64,000 nucleotides of DNA, from contig NC_091002.1 in NCBI RefSeq assembly GCF_041146395.1, forward strand, positions 7,620,501 to 7,684,500. The letters run 5' to 3'. Every line of letters begins with the position of its first letter. The first letter of the stretch is position 1. The notes beneath the pieces are model-generated. The model ran no database searches. It was not told the origin of the DNA and saw only the letters and a program-made list of their open reading frames with translations. The stretch is from Eulemur rufifrons. Lineage: Eukaryota > Chordata > Mammalia > Primates > Lemuridae. Below are positions 49,469 to 60,639 of this stretch, one piece after another. The position numbers were made by a program, and so were the translations under genes.

Positions 49469-49654
49469 ATAAATATTTATTAAAGAACCTAGCAGGCAGC
49501 AGACTGAGAAAACTGCCTACACCTAAAGCAGAGCTACTCTGGTCCCACAGAACTTTTCTGGCTTCTCAGCTTTGGGAGGGATTGCCCTGCCCTTCCTCTC
49601 AGCCATTTTTCCTTTCCTTTGCCATCTCGCCCCCACGATGACCCAGTGATCATG

Positions 49655-49725
49655 AGTGTGGTTATAAACGTGTGGGCTCTGGTGCCCAGAGCCTGGATTC
49701 AAGGCCCATCTCCACTCTGCTGGGG
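49655..49725 (+). mobile_element. MIR fragment
   Basis: GTGGGCTCTGGTGCCCAGAG through TCCACTCTGCTGGG resembles the MIR 5' half. Confidence 0.6.
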
Positions 49726-50379
49726 AGAGTGAGGGTCTGGGTTTGTGCTGGCCAGGGGTGGGTGTGTGTGGGGGACCAGCCTGCACTTGGCCAGCCCTTG
49801 GTCAGTGTCACTCAGTTGGGCTGTAGTCAGCTGTCCTGCTAGACACCAGCCTGCCCTGACATATGTGTGCATGTGGACAGGGTCAGGTGGGTCTGGGGGG
49901 TGATGGACACAAACAAATGTCACATTTCAGCTGTAATGAGAGCTCAGTGGGGGATGAACATGTTGCTCTGAGAAATGAAGAAGCGACAGCTTTCCAGGAT
50001 GGATGGTCCCTGCTGTTCCAAGGGGAATCCAGTCATGCTTGGGGCCTTCCTCCAAGCCCCCTCCCAGGCAGCTCCCTGCACTGCACCCCCAGGGCCTGAG
50101 GGGCCAGGTCTGGGCTGCAGGGACTGCCTAGGGATAATGAGCTGGCCTTGGGACGTGCACTGGACAGCCTCCCCTGGAGCACTCGGTGCAGAGAGGCCTG
50201 TGGAGAAGCAGCGCAGACCTGCCCACCCCCATCGGGGCATGTTGGTCCGTTCTCTCCGTCTGGTGATGTAATGATGGCAATAGCAGCTAACATTTCCTGA
50301 GATCCCAGGCCAGCTGGAGGGGCCAGCAAGACCCACATATGAACTATGAGGAGGGGGCTCACCCTGGCTGTGTTGGTGC

Positions 50380-50470
50380 GTGTGGGGCACCAGGGCAGGC
50401 TTCCTGGAAGAGATGGTACCTTGCTGAGCCTTGACAAGCGACATAGGAAGGAGTGCTGGGCATACCTATT
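50380..50470 (-). mobile_element. L2 fragment, antisense
   Basis: GCAGGCTTCCTGGAAGAGAT followed by TGAGCCTTGACAAGCG is L2-like antisense wording. Confidence 0.5.
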
Positions 50471-51640
50471 GCACCGTGCTGCTGCAGAATGGGCCTGGCT
50501 GGGGGTCTCAGGACTTCTGGCTCCTAGGGGAGGCGTGAGGACTGGGTGGGGGGCTCGCCTGGGCCTGCCCTGGCCCTACATGGCCCACTTGCCCTTCAGA
50601 GAAGGCAGCAGTGTCCCTGACATGGGTCACTAAGTTATGGCCCATCTCCAGCTCCAGATGGGGCAAGTGTTTCTGTGCTGAGGACCCTGGCCGCACCTGG
50701 AGACAGAGAGGCACTTGCCTGGACTCCTTCTCCCGCAGCTCCCCGAAGAGAAGGTGCTGGGCTGGGGTGCCGATCAGAGGCTGGCAGAGCCCTTCTGGTG
50801 CAGGGAGCCATCTGGACGAGGTGGGCTGCCAGGGCCCTCTGGCCGTCCCGGGTGCTGTCCAGCTGCGCGGCTCTGGGCTGGGCCGGCTGCCCGCAAGGCG
50901 CTCCCTTGGCCCCTGTGTTTCTAGTCTTGGCATCCTCTGCCCCTCGGACTGGGATCGCCCACTGCCCTTTCTTGTCCTCCAGACCTGACTCTCCCAGCCC
51001 AGGGCTGGACGGTCCCTCCCAGTCCGCTGGGCAGAGAGGGGGAGTCCTTGTAAACGTTGACTTTATTGTCATAAAGAATGGTAATGTGAGCCCCAGGATG
51101 ACAAGCTGTTGTCACCACCCTAGAAACTTCGTGGGTTTCTTCCCTCCCCCTTTGGAACCACTCACCTGACTTCTGTGATTGTCGTTTTCTGCCTTTTGGT
51201 TGCAGTGTTACCGCCCATGCAGGCATCCCTAAGCACATGGTGTTCAGGTTTTGCTTTTGAGTTTTACGTAAACAAAACGGGTCCTGGCAGTGCTTTGGGG
51301 ATGGCTTCCACGAGCAGCCTCATGTTCCTACGACTCCTCCTTGCTGATGTGTGGCTGTGGCCCGTTCACTTTCATTGCCGTGTCGTATTGCATCACATGC
51401 CCACACACGCTTTAACACAGTGCTGCTGCGAACGTTGCGAACAGCGTTTTCTGGTGCCCGCACGGAGAGCAGGCACTTACTGAAGCACAACTACTTTGTC
51501 AGCGGTTTGCACAACGTCAGCTCTGCGAGACACTGCTGAATGACTTTCCAGATCCGCTGTACCAATTTCTACACCCCGCAGCAACCTACAAAGGTTGCTC
51601 TACATCCTCCCCAGTGCTTGGTTTTGTCAGATTTTAACAT

Positions 51641-51743
51641 CAGATTTTTTATTTTATTTTTTATTAGAGATGAGGTCTTGCTATGTTGCCCAGGCTGGCC
51701 TGGAACTCCAGGGCTCAAGCCATCCTCCCGCCTCAGCCTCCGG
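51641..51743 (-). mobile_element. 5'-truncated Alu monomer with A-rich tail
   Basis: Read on minus it runs from CGGAGGCTGAGGCGGGAGG to an AATAAAAAATAAAATAAAAA tail. Perfect 11-bp target-site duplications GATTTTAACAT lie at 51630-51640 and 51744-51754. Confidence 0.92.
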
Positions 51744-52439
51744 GATTTTAACATTTGTGACAATCTTGTGTTTGTTGTGCTTTAAATTTGCGTTTCCTTC
51801 AGTATAAATGAGGTTCTGAACCTTTGCTTATGTCTGTCATTTGAATTTCCTTTTTTGCAAAGCACTTTTTCAAGTATTGTGTCCATTAAGCTGTTTTTCC
51901 TTAGTGAAGAGTTGAGTTCTTTATACATTTTCTGAGTCTTTGCCAATTATCAGTGCTACAAACATCTCCCAATGTGGCTTATTTTCAGTGTGGTGTCTGA
52001 GGAACAGGAAGTGCTAAATTTTAATGAGTCCAATCAATTCCTCTTTTCTTTACGGTTTGCGACCTTTGTGTCTTGTTAAGAAATGTCTCCATACCCCGCA
52101 GACAGATTTCCTGCCATGTGCCTTTCCGCAAGAGCTATAGATTTATCTTTCAGATTTAAGTCTCAATCCACCTGGGTGTTGATTTTTGATTTACTAATTA
52201 CTTTTTTCTGGCATTGATTTTTGTGGACAGTGCCAAGCAGGAGTCTAAGTAATATTTTTTCCTCTATGAATAATCAGTTCTCCAAACTGACTTTAAAGGA
52301 GAATGTCCTGTCTCCATTGATCCGCCCCCTCCCCCGCAGCTGGGCGCACCCTGCTTCTGCTCGAGTGCATGTGAGTGTGCCCCGGCACCTCACTGCTTGG
52401 TGACAGCTAGAACGGACACCCTGGGACCTCGGAGAGTAA

Positions 52440-52690
52440 ATCCTTCCTCTTTGTTCTTCATCAAGAGTATCTTTTGAAGACCAGAAATGCCAAAGTAACA
52501 AAAAAAGAAAGAAGAAAAAAAAGAAAAAAAGAAAAAAAAAAAAAGAAAAGAAGAACAAAAAGAGTATCTTGGCTATTCTTGGCTCCTTGTAATTCCATGG
52601 AAATCCAGAATCAGATTGTTAAATCCTACACACACACACACACACACCCCCTGTTGATCCTTTTCTCTGGAGAACCCTAACTAATACAGT
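52440..52690 (+). mobile_element. LTR-like repeat end inside L1
   Basis: TTTCTCTGGAGAACCCTAAC followed by TAATACAG (52663-52688) is a typical 3' end of MaLR-like repeats. It follows an (AC)n stretch at 52628-52648. Confidence 0.4.
52474..52559 (+). mobile_element. Very short A-tailed retro-insert
   Basis: A body of about 26 bp (TTGAAGACCAGAAATGCCAA and six more bases) is followed by about 60 bp of A-rich (AAAG)n sequence. A perfect 11-bp direct repeat AAGAGTATCTT lies at 52463-52473 and 52560-52570. This fits an extremely 5'-truncated retrotransposition event whose source cannot be told. Confidence 0.75.
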
Positions 52691-55189
52691 ATCTTTAAAA
52701 AAATTCTATTTTCTAATTTTTTGATGCTGGTATATCGCAAGACAACAGATGTTTGTATCCAGCAAACCTGCTAAACTCATCAATTCTAATGCTTCATTTG
52801 TATGTTCTTTTAAAGTGTTCTTGACATAATCACACAGCTCTGTGATCGGCCACCTTCGTTTTAGATTTTGCTCTACATTACCCCGTCTCCTTCTGGGGGT
52901 GCATATCTGACCTTCCCCCGGCTCCTGTTCTCTCCATCTCTCCTCACACCTCTGTCCCTCCTCACTGTGCTGCATTTACGGTGTGTGCGGGTCCCCTCAG
53001 GTTCACCCATTCTCTCCTCCGCTGTATCTGGTCTGCACTTAAATGCATTCATTGAATTTGAATTTCGGTTATTTTAAATTTTCATTCTAGGAAGGTATTT
53101 TGGAGGGATGGTTATTTTCAAATCTTTTTAGTCTTTAAGCTTTTTGTCCTGTGTCCGATAATGCCGTTATCTGAAGTCTTAAGGGTCTGCTTCAGCTGTG
53201 TTGATTATTTTCTCCTGTTGATTTTAGCCCTTGCATCTTTATGCTGGTGTGTTTAGGTATTTTTGACTATGAGGCACCCATGGGCATCTGCTGGCCCCTC
53301 TGGGCCTCTTCTCCTCTCCTCCCTGCTAAGGGGCAAAGTGCACAAGCCAGGCCTGGGGGTGGGCTGTGCAGGGGTCATGACCTCAGAGCTGAGCCACTGG
53401 GCTGTGATTAATGTTGCCAGGCCTGGAAATGGAGTCAGAAAGAGGGCCCAGGAGGGACCTCAGGTGAAATGCACAGCCATCCTGGTGCACCTGCACTCCC
53501 AGGCACAGAGTCCCCGGTGAATTTCCAGGCAGGAGAGACCAACATCCCACAGGTGTCTGATTCTTTCTGACCTTTGCCCCCGAGCGATGTCTTGGGATGT
53601 AGGCTTTTCCAGGGTCAGTGAGGCCTGGGTGGGGTGGACAGTCACAGAGGTGACAGACCTAGAGGGACCTGCAAGAATTTGACACTGAAGGGGAGAAGGA
53701 ACAAAGTCACCTGCCTGAAGCTGTTCCCATTCTAAAAATAGCCAGGAAGCCAATACAATGGAGAGGTGAACAGACATCGCAGCAGCCTGCGAAGGGCCTG
53801 CCCTCCCACCCCCCGCTGCCCCCTTGCCCCTTGTTGGGAAGTGAGCACGTTGGATGCTGCTCTGGCTCCCAAGCTGCCTCCTGACGTTCTGCCTTCCCAC
53901 GTGGCTCGTCCACAGGGCAGGCGAGCCCTGGCCCAGCCAGTGGAAATGTCCAGCCTGCGGGACAGCTCATCACTCAGGTTCATGAGCATGGGGTGTGCGG
54001 TGGCCATGTGGCTCTCCTGGCGGGCGTTAGCGGGATCCAGCAGCCCCTGCCCTGGAGGCAGATCCAGGACCCTTGTGGCATAGTTCCCAGCGAGCCAGGC
54101 ACTGAGACCCTCTCTAGGGAGGCGCCAGGCAGGGCCACCTGGAGCCATCAGCCCGGCCTTGGCCATACCGTCCCAGGGCATGACTTCTGTAGACGTCCCC
54201 CATGTATGAACATGTTGGTTTTGTTATTTAAGTTATTTTAGAGAGAACTCTCTGAAAACATGCCACCTGCACAGGATTCTAGATGTCAGTTCGCCTTTCC
54301 TTGAGAACTCCAGGTAACCACGTTTGGTCTGACAATGTGGGCTTTTAACTGGAGCCCTTAGTCTATTTGTGTTTAATGCAATTACTGGCACAATACATTT
54401 AAGTTCGAAGCTGCTGCTTTGTTTTGTGCTTGCTATTCACTGATCCTGGGAATACAAGGGCTGTCGGGAAAGCATCCAGCCACGGATACAATGGCTCCAC
54501 GGATACAATGGCTGGATACTTTCTGGATAGTCCTCATATATGTATATTTTCTTTTCTTGCCTACTTTTCAATTATTTTCTCCCAGATTATTTTTGAGAAT
54601 TTTCGAGCAAACAGAGTTGAAAGAATAGAACAATGACCACTTGCATATTCTCCAGTTAAATTCACCAATTTTCAATATTTTGCCATATAGATACACATAC
54701 ATGTTCATATACACACATACACACGTACAGTCATGGATCACTTAACTCATATTCTGAGAAATGCATTTTTAGGCGATTTTTTCGTTGTGCAAATACCACA
54801 GTGTGCTTACACAGAACTGGGTGGTGTATTCTATTATGCAGGGAGGCTAAATGGTATGATTACTGCTCCGGGGCTACAAACCTGTGCACATGTTACTGTG
54901 CTAAATACTGTAGGCAGTTGTGACACAAAGCTATTTGTGTATCTGAACATCTCTAAACATAGAAATGGTATAGTAAAAATATGGTACAAAAGATAAAAAA
55001 AGATACGCCTGTATTGGGCAGCTTCATTATAATTGCATGGGACGATTGTTGTACAGGCAGTGAGTCATTCACCAAAATGTCATTGTGCAGCACGTGACTG
55101 TGCCCATAAGTACATATATACACATGCACACATATCTGTACCTACATGTATATATACACACATACACACATGTCTATATATGTGCATAT

Positions 55190-55395
55190 GTGCCAATTTG
55201 CTATCTAAAGTGGATTCCACAAATTTACATTCCTACCGGCAGCATATGGGTATTTTAGGTGTTACACATCCTTGCCAGCACTTGATATTATCCCGGTTTT
55301 GCGATTTTGCCAGCCTGGTGGGTGTGGAGTGGTATCTTGTTGTGGTTCTAATTTACATTTCTCTAGTTATGCATGAAGCTGAGCATCTGGGCTCC
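55190..55395 (-). mobile_element. LINE-1 3' UTR fragment, antisense
   Basis: TTTACATTCCTACCGGCAGC, CACATCCTTGCCAGCACTTG and GAGTGGTATCTTGTTGTGGT occur in the order of the antisense L1M 3' UTR. Confidence 0.85.
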
Positions 55396-56139
55396 CGCTT
55401 TCGTGAAGAGCCCATCTGCTTGTGTGCCATCGGCTTTCTGCTTGATGCCATTGGTGTGCTGCCTGCAGCTGCCCCGAGTTCTGGGAGACAAGACACAGAT
55501 TTGAGAATTGTATGTGAATGTTGTTTGCTGATTTAAGGCTGTAAGCGAAGGCCTGCAGGATTCTCCTACAGAATCACATGACTTAGCATCTTTATGGCTG
55601 CAAGCGACAGAAGTCAGCTTAAGCGCATCTGTGGGTTCTACAACAGACCAATCCAGTGGTGGTGGTAGCTTCAGGCGAGGCATGCTCCAGTGGTTCCACG
55701 ATGTCACCGAGATCCTTTAACCTCTGTGGGCTGCTTCTGCAGGATTGGCTGTGTGTTAGGGCTGGATCCCGAATGTTCCCAAGCTGTTTGCCAGCAACCC
55801 CTGAGGCTCTGGGCTTCTTCATTCATGCCCTCTCTGAAATGGCTAGACTGACTTAGATCACGTGGGTGTCTCTGAATGTCTGCGCTCAGTGGGATAGAAT
55901 GTTCAGATTGGGGTGGAGTCAGCTTCTAAATCACATGGATTCCTAAGCGGAAATCAGAGCAGATGGGAAGTGGGCGTGGATGCTCGGCTTGATCAATAAA
56001 CACCCACCATGGGAGCTGCAACCTGGAGGGCTTGGTGACCGTCACGTTGGCTGCTCAGCACTCCTCTTGCTTACTTTTGGGTATATGCCTGTGAACCAGA
56101 TGGTTAAGCCTCCTGAAAATCTGATCTGTGGAAAATTGG

Positions 56140-56480
56140 AGGATTTTTTTTAATAATGAAAATTTTCATTATGGAAGAATAGCATAATGAACGCCTACCT
56201 GTAACTCTCCCATGCAGGTTCAAGAATTATTAACATATTGCCATGTATGTTTCTCTTCTTGCTGTCTCTGATTGTTTGCTGAACATTTCCCAGTAAGTTT
56301 TAGACATTGTTACATTTTACCCCTTAATCCTTTGACTTGCATCTGTCACAAATAAGAACATTTTCTGCAGAACCATCATACCGTTGTCACACCTAAGGAA
56401 ATTAACAATCAATTCTTAAATGTCATCTAATATCCTTAAATTAAAAGTGTCCAAACTGTCTCCAAATCTCTTTTATAGCT
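56140..56480 (-). mobile_element. Ancient LINE-1 3' remnant
   Basis: AT-rich sequence with TTCAAGAATTATTAACATAT and TTAAAAGTGTCCAAACTGTC resembling old L1 3' ends. Family not assigned. Confidence 0.45.
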
Positions 56481-56863
56481 TAGTTTGAACCAAGATTCAA
56501 CCACGTTTCCTGCACTGCATCACTTGTTTGTCTCTTTATTACCTTTTAATCTAGAAAATTCCTGTTCCTTCTAGCTTGAAAGTTGTAGTATAAAAATGTA
56601 GTTCTCCCACCTTTTTCTCATGGTGTTTACTCTTGAAGGACCAGGTCAGTTGCCTTGGATAGTACCCATATCTGCACTTGTCTGTTTCCTCGTGGCACTG
56701 TTTAGCTTCCGTCTTCTGTCTTTTCTGTACATTGAAACTCAGGTATGAATCCGTCGTAAGTGAAGGACTCACTCATGTGACCCACAAGAAGCTGTGTGCT
56801 GTGTGCTGCTGTGGTCTATGCTGCTATGCTTCAGCAGTGTAGGGTTGGTTATCACATTTTTTG

Positions 56864-57032
56864 TTTTTGTTTTTCTTTTTTTTTGAGACAGAGTCTCGCT
56901 CTGTTGCTCAGGGTAGAGTGCCACGCCGTCAGCCTAGCTCACAGCAGCCTCAAACTCCTGGGCTCGGGGGATCCTCCTGCCTCAGCCTCCCAGAGTGCCA
57001 GGATTACAGGCGGGAGCCACCGTGCCTGGCCT
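56864..57032 (-). mobile_element. Short Alu (internal deletion), antisense
   Basis: GAGACAGAGTCTCGCTCTGT, then CAGCCTAGCTCACAGCAGCC (strepsirrhine wording), jumps to CAGAGTGCCAGGATTACAGG. The middle of the dimer is missing, giving about 150 bp plus tail. Confidence 0.88.
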
Positions 57033-57139
57033 ACATTTGTTTTCTGTCTCATTTATCATCTTTTCTTGTCTTTGCTGACCTCAATTGTGCATTTCTTATT
57101 ATTCTGTTGTATCTCTTCTACTGAATTATTGATACTTCT

Positions 57140-58070
57140 TTAAAAATCTTTTTAGAGGTTTTCCTGTGGTTCACAATGTGTGTTTTAAGTAATCCAAGCC
57201 TCCCTTCCAATAACTTCACACCTCTTCAAGCGCAGCATGAGGACGTTAATGGTATGTATGCAATTCCTCCCATCCGTCACTGTCAGTACACGCCTCACTT
57301 TGGCACGTGCTGTAAACACACAGGAAATTTCATGATCTTCCCTCTAAACAGTCAATTATCTTTTAGAGCAATTACAATTAAAAAGTGATTTTATTTTCCC
57401 TTAATTTATTCTAATTCTAATATCTTCATTTCTTTGTCTAAATTCAAGTTTCCGTTTACATAATATTCCTTCTGCCTGAGAACTTTCTTAAACACTTTTT
57501 CAGAGTAGGTCTTCTGGTAATGAATTCTCAGTTTTTGTTTGAGAAAGTCTTCATTTCTCCTGCAGTTCTTTTTAAGAAGGATATTTCTTCGGTGCCTTCT
57601 TAGCTGCATGGTTTTTGATGAGGAGTCTGCAGAAATTCTTACCTTTGTTTCTCTGTAGATAATATATTTTTTTTCCCCATCTACGTCCAAGATTTTCTGT
57701 GTCTTTGGTTCTGAGTGGTTTGAAAACATGTCCAGGTAGGTGTGTTTTCCTTGGCATTTATCCTTCTTGGTGTTCTCTGGGCTTCCTGGATCTGTGATCT
57801 GGGGTCTGTCCCTAACTTTGGGCATTTTTTAGCCATTATGTCTCCAAATGCTTCTGACCTCTTCTCTCTTTCTTCTCCTTCTGGGATTCCGATTATATAT
57901 GTGTTAGACCATTCGATGTTGTCCCCTGGTGCTTCCCAAGCGTGTCCGCCTTGCTCGGTGTGATGCTGGGTTAGCCCGTGTGCCTGCCTGTGTCCCCCAG
58001 TACCACGGCAGAGCCTCTTCTCTCTGTTCGTACCCCACCTCACTCCTGCGGACTCTTGCCGGTGCCATGG
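57140..58070 (-). pseudogene. HAL1/L1-type ORF1 relic, copy 1
   Basis: Minus-strand frames at about 57960-57680 read IIGIPEGEEREKRSEAFGDI and further on QIQEAQRTPRR, matching the conserved L1 ORF1p RNA-recognition region. After a frameshift, RETKVRISADSSSKTMQLRR (about 57660-57600) matches the ORF1p C-terminal domain. At least one frameshift and an altered C-terminus make it a dead retrotransposon ORF. No ORF2 follows, as in HAL1. Confidence 0.8.
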
Positions 58071-58559
58071 GCCCGACTTCTGTGGTCTTTTCCCTGTAGA
58101 CTTTGTTCTGTGGTGGAGATGGTGGAGATGGGTGCAGGCTGGGTGGGAGTGGGTGCTGCTCCCTGGGGTCCTCCCTGGGAAGATCTTCCCTGCGAACTAC
58201 TGGTGGAATTCTTGGAGGGGATTCCTAAGAGGGTGAGAACCTCTCACCTGTCTGTGGCTCCAGGGGCTTCCCACGCTTATGCTTGCCCATGCTTGACTTT
58301 TAGTAACTCTTTAAACATTTCTAGCCTCTTTTTTTTTTTTTTTTTTTATCAGTTTGTAATGGTGTTCGGTGGCATCTGTCCCAGGTAAGAAAATGCGCAG
58401 GTCCTGCTTCTTCCTCCACGCGTCTGTCTTCTCCAGTTGTTTGCCCTGGGACTTCGTTTCTCTGAGGCCTTACGAAAACCATGAATTAATTTGCACTTTG
58501 CTCGGCGTTTTTCATGTTGTAAAGGTGGGAGCAATGCTCTGCCTGCTCTGTACGTCTTC

Positions 58560-60090
58560 CAGCTGGAACTGGAAATAGGATTTTATTTCTGAAAGATATT
58601 TTTGTTGGATGTAGGATTCTAGGTTGACAGCTCTTTTCTTTCTGTACTTTAAAGATGTCATCCTATTGTCTTCTGTCTTAAGATGTTTCTAGTGAGAAGC
58701 TAGAGGTATTTCTTGTCTTCCCTTCCTATATGCAAAGCTTTTGTATTTCTCTGGCTGCTTTGGAAATTCTATTTGCATCTGTGGATTTCAGAGTTTGATT
58801 ACAAGGCACCTCGGTGTGTTGTGGGGTGTGTGTGCGTGTGTGTGCGCGCATTATGCTTAGGGTTTGTTGAACTTCTTGGATTTGTGGGTTGATTTTTTTC
58901 ATGATACTTGGAAAAATTCTGGCCATTATTTCTTCCTAAACATTTTCCCCTACTGCAATCTTTCTCTCCTCTCTTCCTGCGACTCCAAAAGGGATTTGAT
59001 GCATAACGACAATTATGTTAGACCACCGATATTGCCTCACTGAATCTCTTTATTTTTTCAATCTTTTTTTTCCTCTCTTTCCTTCAGATTGGATAATTTC
59101 TGTTACTCTGTCTTTAAATTCACTAATTCTTTCTTTTGCAGTCTCCAGTCTGTTGTGAAGCTTACCCAGTGCCATTTTTTACCCCAGATTATTGTACTTT
59201 TGCGAGATCGTGTTTCCATTGTTTTTAGGGCATTGCGTTGCTCTGCTGAGATGCTCCATCTGTTCGTGCATCAGGACCATCTGTTCTTCCACGTTCTCGA
59301 ATACTCGAGATGGCTGCTTCTGGGTGCTCGTCTGCTAGTTCCAGTGTCTCTGGGTGTGTTTCTCTCTCCCGTTACCTTTCCCTGGTCGCATGTCACACTT
59401 GCCTGATTCTCCGCATCCCGTTTATTTAACGTGGGCTAGACACTACAGATGCTGCGTGGTTGAGCCTGGACGCGTGGACGTGCGTCCTTGATGGCAACGG
59501 TTTTCCTGGTGGGTCACCTTGGTCCTTCCGTGGCTTGTATTTAAGCCTTGTGAGGATGGGTCTGGTAGCACCCTCGCTCCAGGACCAGGAAGTCTGGCAC
59601 CTGCCCAGGGCTCAGCAAGGTCTCCTGCCTCCCTGGCTAGGACACGAGTGACTCCCAGACTGTCCCCCAGCTCCCGGTCCCCAGGAGGCGTTCTCTGTCT
59701 TGCCTCCACATGGCAGCTGGGCATCCAGGAGATTTTAGGGGACTCATGCACATTTTTGAATCTCTTCTGTGTGTAGCTCCCTCCTCTCTGATCCTCTGCC
59801 CCACAAATTCCAGTTGCCTCAGTCTCCCCAGGCTCTGAGCTCAGCAAGACCACCGTGCTCCACCTCCCTGTTCTGTGGTCCAGAAAGTGCCTCCAGGCAG
59901 AAACCAGGGAGAATGTGGGGCCCACTTGGAAGCCCCCTTCCTCAGGGCGCAGTCCTGCACGGCCTGTGTCCCGTGTCTGCAAACAGCCACTTGATCCGTT
60001 TTGTCCAGTTTTGTAGCCGCGGGTGGTGGGAGCGCTTGCCCGGTTCTCGTGCCCTTGTCATGGCAGCAGAAGGTCAAATGCACATTTTCT
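58560..60090 (-). pseudogene. HAL1/L1-type relic, copy 2 (ORF1 part and upstream region)
   Basis: A minus-strand frame at 58926-58840 reads ARIFPSIMKKINPQIQEVQQ, the same ORF1p block as copy 1, only about 1 kb away and in the same orientation. Coiled-coil-coding L1 wording continues to about 59400. The stretch near 60003-60070 resembles the 5' region of such elements. Confidence 0.7.
58814..58850. repeat. (TG)n/(GC)n alternating purine-pyrimidine tract
   Basis: GTGTGTTGTGGGGTGTGTGT then GCGTGTGTGTGCGCGCA. Such alternation can favour Z-DNA. Confidence 0.8.
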
Positions 60091-60639
60091 CTTGCGCAGA
60101 GGGCGGCACTCTGCGTTCCTGCTCTGTCCCTTTTGGTTTTTTTGGACAATACATCCTGGAGAGCACACTGCACAAGGACACAGAGCTGTCTCCTTCCCTT
60201 CGAGATCGTCTCATGCTCCATGTGTGGCTGCACCGTGTCACCCAGCTGGGCCTCGCTGAGGGACGGTTGGCATGTCTTCATTGTCTCGATGTCTCTAACA
60301 ATGCCGTGGCAATGTCTGCGGGCATGTGCTACTTCACATTTGTGGAGATGCCTCTTCAGGGTGTGGGAGGTGGCCGGTCCCCTTTGTGCTCCGTAGGAAC
60401 GGCCCCCCGTGGTGGGGGAGCGGCTGCTCCCCCTCACGCTGCGCAGGGCGCGTGGCCCAGCCTGGGACGGTGCTGACCAGACTGGAGAGATGCGGTGTCT
60501 CGGCTGTGTGGTGCGTGTTTCTTTTATCGTAAGTGAGGTTCAGCCTATGTCACAGGTTTGAGGGGCATCCGCGTTTCTGGGGCCTATCTGTTCCTGTCTT
60601 CCATCCCCCTTTTTGCTGATGAGGTTTTGATATCTCCAT

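Larger units (their letters stand above)
51180..53260 (-). mobile_element. Degenerate LINE-1 (L1M), antisense, interrupted
   Basis: From about 51180, antisense L1M 3' UTR (GAGTTCTTTATACATTTTCT near 51914) passes into antisense ORF2-like sequence (AATCCACCTGGGTGTTGATT near 52166, and 52690-53260). A 5'-truncated Alu (51641-51743) and a block at 52440-52690 interrupt it. No frame is intact. Confidence 0.65.

Noticed and set aside
48239..49641. Two long plus-strand ORFs (414 and 435 codons) rich in His, Pro, Ser, Thr and Ile
   Set aside because: They lie wholly in or beside a tetranucleotide array in different frames. The lack of stops is a property of the repeat unit, and there is no promoter, exon or conserved domain.
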